Below are positions 58,264 to 64,000 of a stretch of 64,000 bases of DNA, piece by piece. Where the stretch lies: NCBI GenBank assembly GCA_001600635.1, contig BCKL01000001.1:1096808-1160807 (forward strand), written 5' to 3'. Numbering within the stretch: the stretch's first letter is position 1; each line of letters begins with the position of its first letter. The notes under the pieces were generated by a model that had not been told where the DNA came from, ran no database searches, and saw only the letters and a list, made by a program, of their open reading frames with translations. Position numbers and translations under genes: made by a program. The DNA comes from Leucosporidium creatinivorum (taxonomy: Eukaryota; Basidiomycota; Microbotryomycetes; Leucosporidiales; Leucosporidiaceae).

Positions 58264-60327
58264 ATGGTACAGCTCTCTCCTTTCCTTGGAGCCGCCGTGC
58301 TTCTCATCTGCTTGCTGTCCAGCTGACCTTATGCCCTCGCTCGTCGTCGCCGCTTCCCGTCCTCTCAGCACGAGCAAGCACCCCCCAGCACCGAGATTGT
58401 CACTTTGACTAGCGTGAGCTCCTCCGTGTGCTCCTCACCAAGCAGCTGTACATGCTAACGCTCCTCTCCATCCCACAGCATGTCCTCCAGTCTGCTCAGC
58501 AGTCGCCAGAGTCGACGGGAGACCTCACTATCCTCCTCACCGCCGTTCAGACCACCTGCAAGTTCATTGCAACCAACGTTCGTCGCGCTGGTCTCCTCAA
58601 CCTGTAAGTCTACACCCCTGCTGCCGGTCTATCTCCCTCTCAACCGAAGCGTTCCGCTCTCCGAGTGACGCTCCCAAGTCGGGGGCCGCGGGCGCTCGCG
58701 CTGACCTCACACGACTCGTGGGGTAGCGCCTGTTGTCCTCCGGGGTGGCCCCGACCCTAGTCCTAGCCTTCCTAGCCGTCCTATCGATGTGCTGCACCAC
58801 TATCACGAGCGGAAGGCAGGCTTTCGGCGGGACCGCGCCGCCCCGCTAGCCGTCGAAGGTCAACGAGCTGAGGTGCTTGTCAGGCGCCGGTGGGAGGGCG
58901 ACCATGTACTCGAGCAGGTCTATCATCCCAGGAAAAGGAACCGGAGTGCTGCAAGCTCGAACTGAGCTCGTGACCCACCATCGCCTCTGCTCCGCAAGGG
59001 TTCAACGCTGACCCTGTCTCTCGCGTCTCTCCTACAGAATTGGAGTCGCCGGAACTGCCAACGTCCAGGGAGAAGATCAGAAGAAGCTCGACATCCTCTC
59101 CAATGATATCATGGTCAACAGCTTGAGGGCTAGTGGTGAGTTGGCTGTGGTCTTGCTCGACCAGACCGAGGCAGAGCGATGATTAGCCTCGGTCAAGTTG
59201 CCGAAGAGTAAGAGCTGACCATTTCTACCCTCTATGTGCTCTGCTATCGACAGGCAAGTGCGCCGTCCTCATCTCGGAAGAGATTGACGACCCCATCATC
59301 ATCGACATCCCCTACCGCGGCAAGTACTGCGTCGTGTTCGACCCTCTTGATGGATCGTAAGCTACTTGACCCCTAGGAGACGCCAGCAGCGCCCCGCTGC
59401 CAGTCAACTTGGCCTGAGAGCTGACCTCGGTGCGCGCTTCCGCTTTTGCAGATCCAACATCGACGCCGGTGTCAACATTGGCACTATCTTCGGTATCTAC
59501 AAGGTCCTTCCCGGATCCGAGGGTCAGGTCTCTGATGTCCTTCGCCCCGGAAAGGAGATGGTCGCCGCTGGGTGAGTCGTCGAGGTTCGGTTGTCTCGGT
59601 TGAGCTCGAGCTGACTCTAGCTCGCTATAGTTACTGCATGTACGGATCTTCCGCCAACCTTGTCATCTCTACCGGTCGTGGAGTTAACGGCTACACCCTG
59701 GATAACGTACGTTTCGATTTGGAGAGCTAGTTCGGCGCCCCCAAGCTGACCCTTTTCGACACCTGTAGGGAATCGGAGAGTTCATCCTCACCCACCCCAA
59801 CATCCGCATCCCCTCGCGTGGAAAGATCTACTCCTTCAACGAGGGTAACGCTCTCTACTTCCACGAGTGAGCCTCTCTTTCCCCTCTCCCCCTACCGAGC
59901 GCCGAGCTGACTTCGACGTCTCACAGGCCCGTGACCAAGTACCTCGACTCGATCAAGTTCCCTGCCTCTGGCAAGCCCTACAGCGCTCGCTACATCGGCT
60001 CCATGGTCGCCGACGTCCACCGAACACTGCTGTACGGAGGAATCTTTGGCTACCCCGAGGACAAGAAGTCCAAGTCTGGCAAGCTCCGTCTTCTTTACGA
60101 GGGTTTCCCCATGGCCTACCTTATTGAGCAGGTGAGTTGTAGCCGAGCTCTTACGAAGCCGTCGAAGCAAGCGCTGACCGAGCTTCTCGGTCGATCAGGC
60201 TGGCGGAATCGCTACCACTGGACGCGAGCGCATTCTCGACATCGTCCCCACTGGCATCCACCAGCGCATTCCCGTCTTCCTCGGATCCAAGGAGGATGTC
60301 GAGGACGTCCTCAAGTTCTACGCTTAG
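58264..60327 (+). CDS. FBP1: Fructose-1,6-bisphosphatase
   Basis: Ten exons (58264-58266, 58369-58413, 58479-58603, 59038-59135, 59254-59356, 59452-59571, 59631-59706, 59769-59866, 59927-60131, 60199-60327) give 333 residues, the usual FBPase length. It performs the committed step of gluconeogenesis. Metal site residues lie in LISEEIDDP and [20 protein letters not shown]; substrate site in [11 protein letters not shown] and [20 protein letters not shown]. The first coding exon is exactly the ATG. The mature second residue is then His (MHEQAPPS), so a Pro N-degron of the yeast type (Pro at position 2) is absent, though PPS follows closely. Intron 3 (58604-59037) is 434 nt, far longer than the others. 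Confidence 0.95.
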
Positions 60328-60811
60328 GCGCTTTGCGTCTCGGCGTCGCTGGCGTCGAAGGGTTGTTCGGTTTCCACCATCTCACGGTTCTGGGCTCGCT
60401 CGAGTTGATACATAGGGGATTCGGGATGGGAGAGCAGATTTTGACAGACTATGCAAACAAGTTGTGCCCCTGTAGCTTCAGATTTAGACGCCCAAGAGAG
60501 GCCAGAAAGCGAGCGCCGAGAAAGGGAGTAGGCCACTGCAAGGGAGCTGCAGCAAAGCGGAAAGTGGAGGAGCGGATCACAATCGACCGAAGACTGCTGC
60601 TGCACCTCTGCAGATGCAGGCGATACGGTCTCGAGGATTCGCCTCTCGAGCTTTCGCGAGCGACCAAGTCGAGCCGAAACGCGCGTCCAGCGGCTCTGCT
60701 TCTCGCCACATCTTACTTCGGCACCTCGCACACGACTAGCACGACCAGATCACACCGTACAGCTGCAGATACCGCCTCTCTACACAGCTACACCTCTTGT
60801 TTCACGACTCG
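60328..60811. other. Gene-less stretch, promoter of DOA1
   Basis: FBP1 3' UTR and DOA1 promoter. Nothing else recognised. Confidence 0.5.
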
Positions 60812-63800
60812 ATGACGAAGCCCTTCCGCCTGTCGTCGACGCTTGCTGGCCACGGCTCTGATGGTGAGTGCTACAGCTCGGGCGGTAGCAGTTGCTGTCG
60901 AAGCTGCTCCAGATCGTACTTCACTCTCAGCAAGAGCTACGACTGACCCGTCCTCGTCCCCCACTCTGCTCCTCCAACAGTTCGCTCCCTCTCCTCCTCG
61001 CCCGAGGGTCCCGTCCTCTTCTCCTCCTCTCGCGATGGAACTGCACGTAGCTGGTACAGGCCCAGCGCGGACGCCATGGCCGTAGACGGCGAGAGCAAGA
61101 AGGAGGAAGGCGGGGGATGGGTCGAGGGAGTGAGCTTCACAGGGCAGCATGAGGGATTCGTGAATGCTGTGCAGTGGGTCGGAGGAGATGGAGATGGTGA
61201 GTGCACCGCTGTATAGGCTGCTCGGAGCTGGAAGCTCGAACGAGGCGGCGGAGCTCGACGCATCTCCACGTCCTGCAGCGGTTCGAGTTGGTTGTAGTGG
61301 AGCAAGAACTGACCGTTCTGCATCTGTACAGGCTACCTCGTCACCGCCGGTCAAGACAAGCTCATTCACGTCTGGCCTCTCCCTTCCTCGCTCGCGCCCT
61401 CCGAGACTCCCCTCACTCCGAGCCACATGCTCATCGGCCACGAAGCCAACGTCTGCGCGCTCGGTGCTTCCAAGGATGGAAAGACGATCGTCAGCGGTAG
61501 CTGGGACAAGTAGGCGTCGCGTTTGAGTGAGCCGCAGGGGTTAGAGAGCTGATCGGCGCTCCCTTCTCGCAGGACGGCCAAGGTCTGGAAGGACTTCCAG
61601 CTCGCCTACACGCTCGAAGGACACGAGCAATCTGTCTGGGCTGTCCTGGCTCTCGAGGGAGACGAGGACCTCGTTCTCACAGGTGAGTAGCAGGCCTGCC
61701 TCGGCCGCTCGGCGCAAGCTAATCATCGCCCTTCACAGGTGCCGCCGACAACCTCGTCAAGCTCTGGAAGGGAGGAAAGGCCCTCCGTACCTTCTCAGGT
61801 CATACTCAGGCCGTTCGCGCGTTGGCCAAGCTCGATGCTGGAGTCGGAGGAGGCGATCTCTTCGCGAGTGCTGGAAACGACGCGTGAGTTTCTGCCCCTT
61901 TCCTACTCGTCTCGTGGCTCACCTTCGCTCCCCTTCACAGCTCCATCCGTCTCTGGTCCCTTACCACTGGAGAGGCCGTTCACGTCCTCTACGGCCACGA
62001 TTCGTTCATCTACTCGCTCTCGGCGATCCCAGATTCGGCCGGCGGAGGACTCATTAGTGGAGGAGAGGATCGGACGATGAGGGTTTGGCGAGGTGAGTAC
62101 CTCCTCTATTGTGTCCGAGCGATGATTGGGCGCTTATCCCTCTTTCGATCTTCCTTTCGCAGCGGCCGACGGCGAGTGCGAGCAGACCCTTGTCATCCCG
62201 GCCATTTCCGGTACGTTCTCTGACTACACCCCAACTATTCGCGCTCTAACGACCTTTGCGTTATCAGTATGGGCCGTCACCTGCTTGTCGAACGGCGACA
62301 TCGCGGCCGGAACCTCGGACGGCCTCGTTCGAGTCTTTACTCGCTCAGACGACCGCGTCGCTTCGGCTGAAGCTCTTTCGGTATGTTCGCCGTTCGGTTA
62401 CGCGTAGTCGGACCTCCTCAGCTTACACTTCGCTCTACGGCAGGACTACGACGTGCAAGTCTCGAAGACCCAGGTCAACTCGTGAGCAGCCTCTCCTTTC
62501 GCCCTCGCCGCATTCGCTGACGACTCTCCATCAACCAGCTCGCAGATTGGAGACGTCAAGAGGGACAACCTACCTGGACTTGAAGCACTCGATTCGCCCG
62601 GCAAGAAGGACGGCGCCGTCATCATGGTCAAGGCGCCCGACGGTACCGTCGAGGCTCACTCGGTGGGTCTGCGCATCACTTCTTTCGAGGTCGAGCGAAG
62701 GCTGACATGCTCCTATACTTGTAGTGGTCGAACGGAGAAGGCTCGTGGACCAAGATCGGCGAAGTCACCGGCGGCGTCGGCGCGAGTCAGAAGCAGATGT
62801 ACATGGGACAGGAGTACGACCACGTCTTTGACGTCGACTTCAAGGACGGCGCGCCCAAGCTCAAGCTCCCCTACAACAACGGCCAGAATGCTTACGAGGC
62901 AGCTCAAAAGTTCTTGTTCGCCAATGAGCTCCCTCTGGAGTACACCGAGCAGGTCGTCGAGTTCATCGACAAGAACACCGGTGGCGTCACCCTCGGCGCT
63001 AGCGACTATGTCGACCCCTACACCGGCGCATCGCGGTATACTGGCGGAGGAGTGCCCACGAGTCGGCCTTCGCAAGGCTTCAGCGGCGATCCGTTCACTG
63101 GTGAGCTCCGGGCGACCCCCGTCTCTCATCGAATCTACCTACTGATTCTCCTTACCTACAGGTGGAGGACGAACCATCCCCACGACGCCCAAGATCCTCC
63201 CTCACGTGCGTTCGCTGCTCGACGATGAAGGTGCTTGCCCGCTGAGATCTCTCGCCCACCACAGAAAACCTTCCTCTCCTTTACCTCCGCCAACCTCCCC
63301 GCTCTCAGGAGCAAGCTAGGTCAACTCAACGACGAGCTCGCCGCCAACGAGGCAACGTCCGCCCTCGCCCTTTCGCCTTCCGAGGTCACCTCGCTCGACA
63401 GCCTCGTCGCCTACCTTCTCATCTCCACCGCTACTCCCGGAAAGGCCTCCCGCTCGCTGGATGAAGCAGAAAGCGCTGTGGCGCTCAAGCTGCTGCAATG
63501 GCCCTCGGCTCAGCGCTTCCCAGGCGAGCCGAGGTCGTCTTGTACTCGCCTGAACTACGGCTGACTTCTTCCACTCGCAGGTCTCGATCTCCTCCGGCTC
63601 GTCTCCCTCTCCTCGCCACTACCCGAGTCCCTCCCTGCCCTGCTCGAGGTCGTGCACACCACGTCCGGTCCTGCCAAGGAGCTGGAGACCAACTCGATGC
63701 TCGCTTTCCGTGCGCTCGCCAACCTCTTCGTACCGGCATCCGGAAAGTCGCTGGTCAAGGATGAGGCTGATTCGGTGAGCTCTTTCTCCTTGAGCTATCC

Positions 63801-64000
63801 CACTTCATTCGGCGATGCTGACCCGCTTGGCGCCCACTCTGCAGATTACCGAGGCGCTCAAGAGTCGTGGAGTCGCCGGTGTCAGCAAGCTCGGAAAAGT
63901 TGCTCTGGCTACCATCGCTTTGAAGTGAGTCCTTGCTGCTGTGCGCGACTTGCGACGGCGAGCTTACTCCTTCTCATCTCGCAGCTACTCGATCCTCGCC
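60812..64000 (+). CDS. DOA1: Doa1/Ufd3 (PLAA), ubiquitin-binding WD40 protein, partial at 3' end
   Basis: Starts at ATG 60812 ([18 protein letters not shown]) and runs past the window edge. Doa1 binds ubiquitin and Cdc48/p97 and sets ubiquitin levels and sorting. Six or seven WD repeats are visible ([53 protein letters not shown]). The PFU domain follows with [35 protein letters not shown] and VEFIDKNTG, then the start of the PUL domain ([20 protein letters not shown]) which is cut by the window end. Many introns of 55-75 nt. The N-terminal start lies a few codons before the first WD repeat, as in homologues. Confidence 0.93.

Noticed and set aside
58604-59037. Long FBP1 intron as a mobile element insertion
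   Set aside because: No terminal repeats, target-site duplication or element frame could be seen; left as an unexplained long intron.

Overview
The window is nuclear DNA of an intron-rich, GC-rich fungus. It most resembles a basidiomycete yeast of the Pucciniomycotina / Microbotryomycetes kind (Rhodotorula- or Sporobolomyces-like). The basis is many short introns, mostly 55-80 nt, with GTGAGY donors and a CTGAC or CTAAC branch site 15-30 nt before the acceptor, compact gene spacing, C-ending codons, and gene content such as Qri7, Doa1, SAPS, IAH1 and GH5_12. The genus is inferred, not seen. I found no transposon, LTR element or CRISPR array.

Layout, left to right: SRR1-like gene (-), small coiled-coil gene (+), free methionine-R-sulfoxide reductase (-), unknown coiled-coil protein (+), type II membrane SGNH/PC-esterase-like protein (+), large Ser/Pro-rich protein (+), GTPBP1-type N-terminal domain protein without the GTPase (-), ATP12 (-), COA3 (+), F-box protein (-), GH5_12 glycosidase (-), IAH1 esterase (+), unknown (-), Qri7 (+), Ser/Pro-rich (+), unknown (-), MFSD5-type molybdate transporter (-), GPI-type secreted protein (+), a second F-box copy with a frame break (+), mitochondrial membrane protein (-), CENP-O/Mcm21 (+), REEP/Yop1-like (+), PFK-2/FBPase-2 (+), protoglobin (+), an unresolved minus-strand region (about 45.9-48.1 kb), tRNA-Thr(AGT) with an intron (-), Zn-knuckle-like Ser/Thr-rich protein (+), SAPS-domain phosphatase subunit (+), FAHD1 (-), fructose-1,6-bisphosphatase (+) and Doa1/PLAA running off the right edge (+).

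Several head-to-head pairs share short promoters (ATP12/COA3, TPR-like/CENP-O, MFSD5/GPI protein, FAHD1/FBP1). ATP12 and COA3 both serve assembly of respiratory complexes. PFK-2/FBPase-2 and FBP1, which control glycolysis against gluconeogenesis, lie 15 kb apart. Otherwise the genes are a mixed housekeeping set, not a pathway cluster.

The most unusual signals are in splicing and gene structure: an inferred single-nucleotide exon, six further exons of 6-19 nt, three GC-AG introns, a start codon split by an intron and another isolated on its own exon, a recurrent intronic TCGGCGC motif, one FBP1 intron about seven times normal length, and two inverted F-box paralogs whose untranslated leaders look better conserved than their proteins. 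All exon models come from reading frame and splice-motif logic without transcripts.
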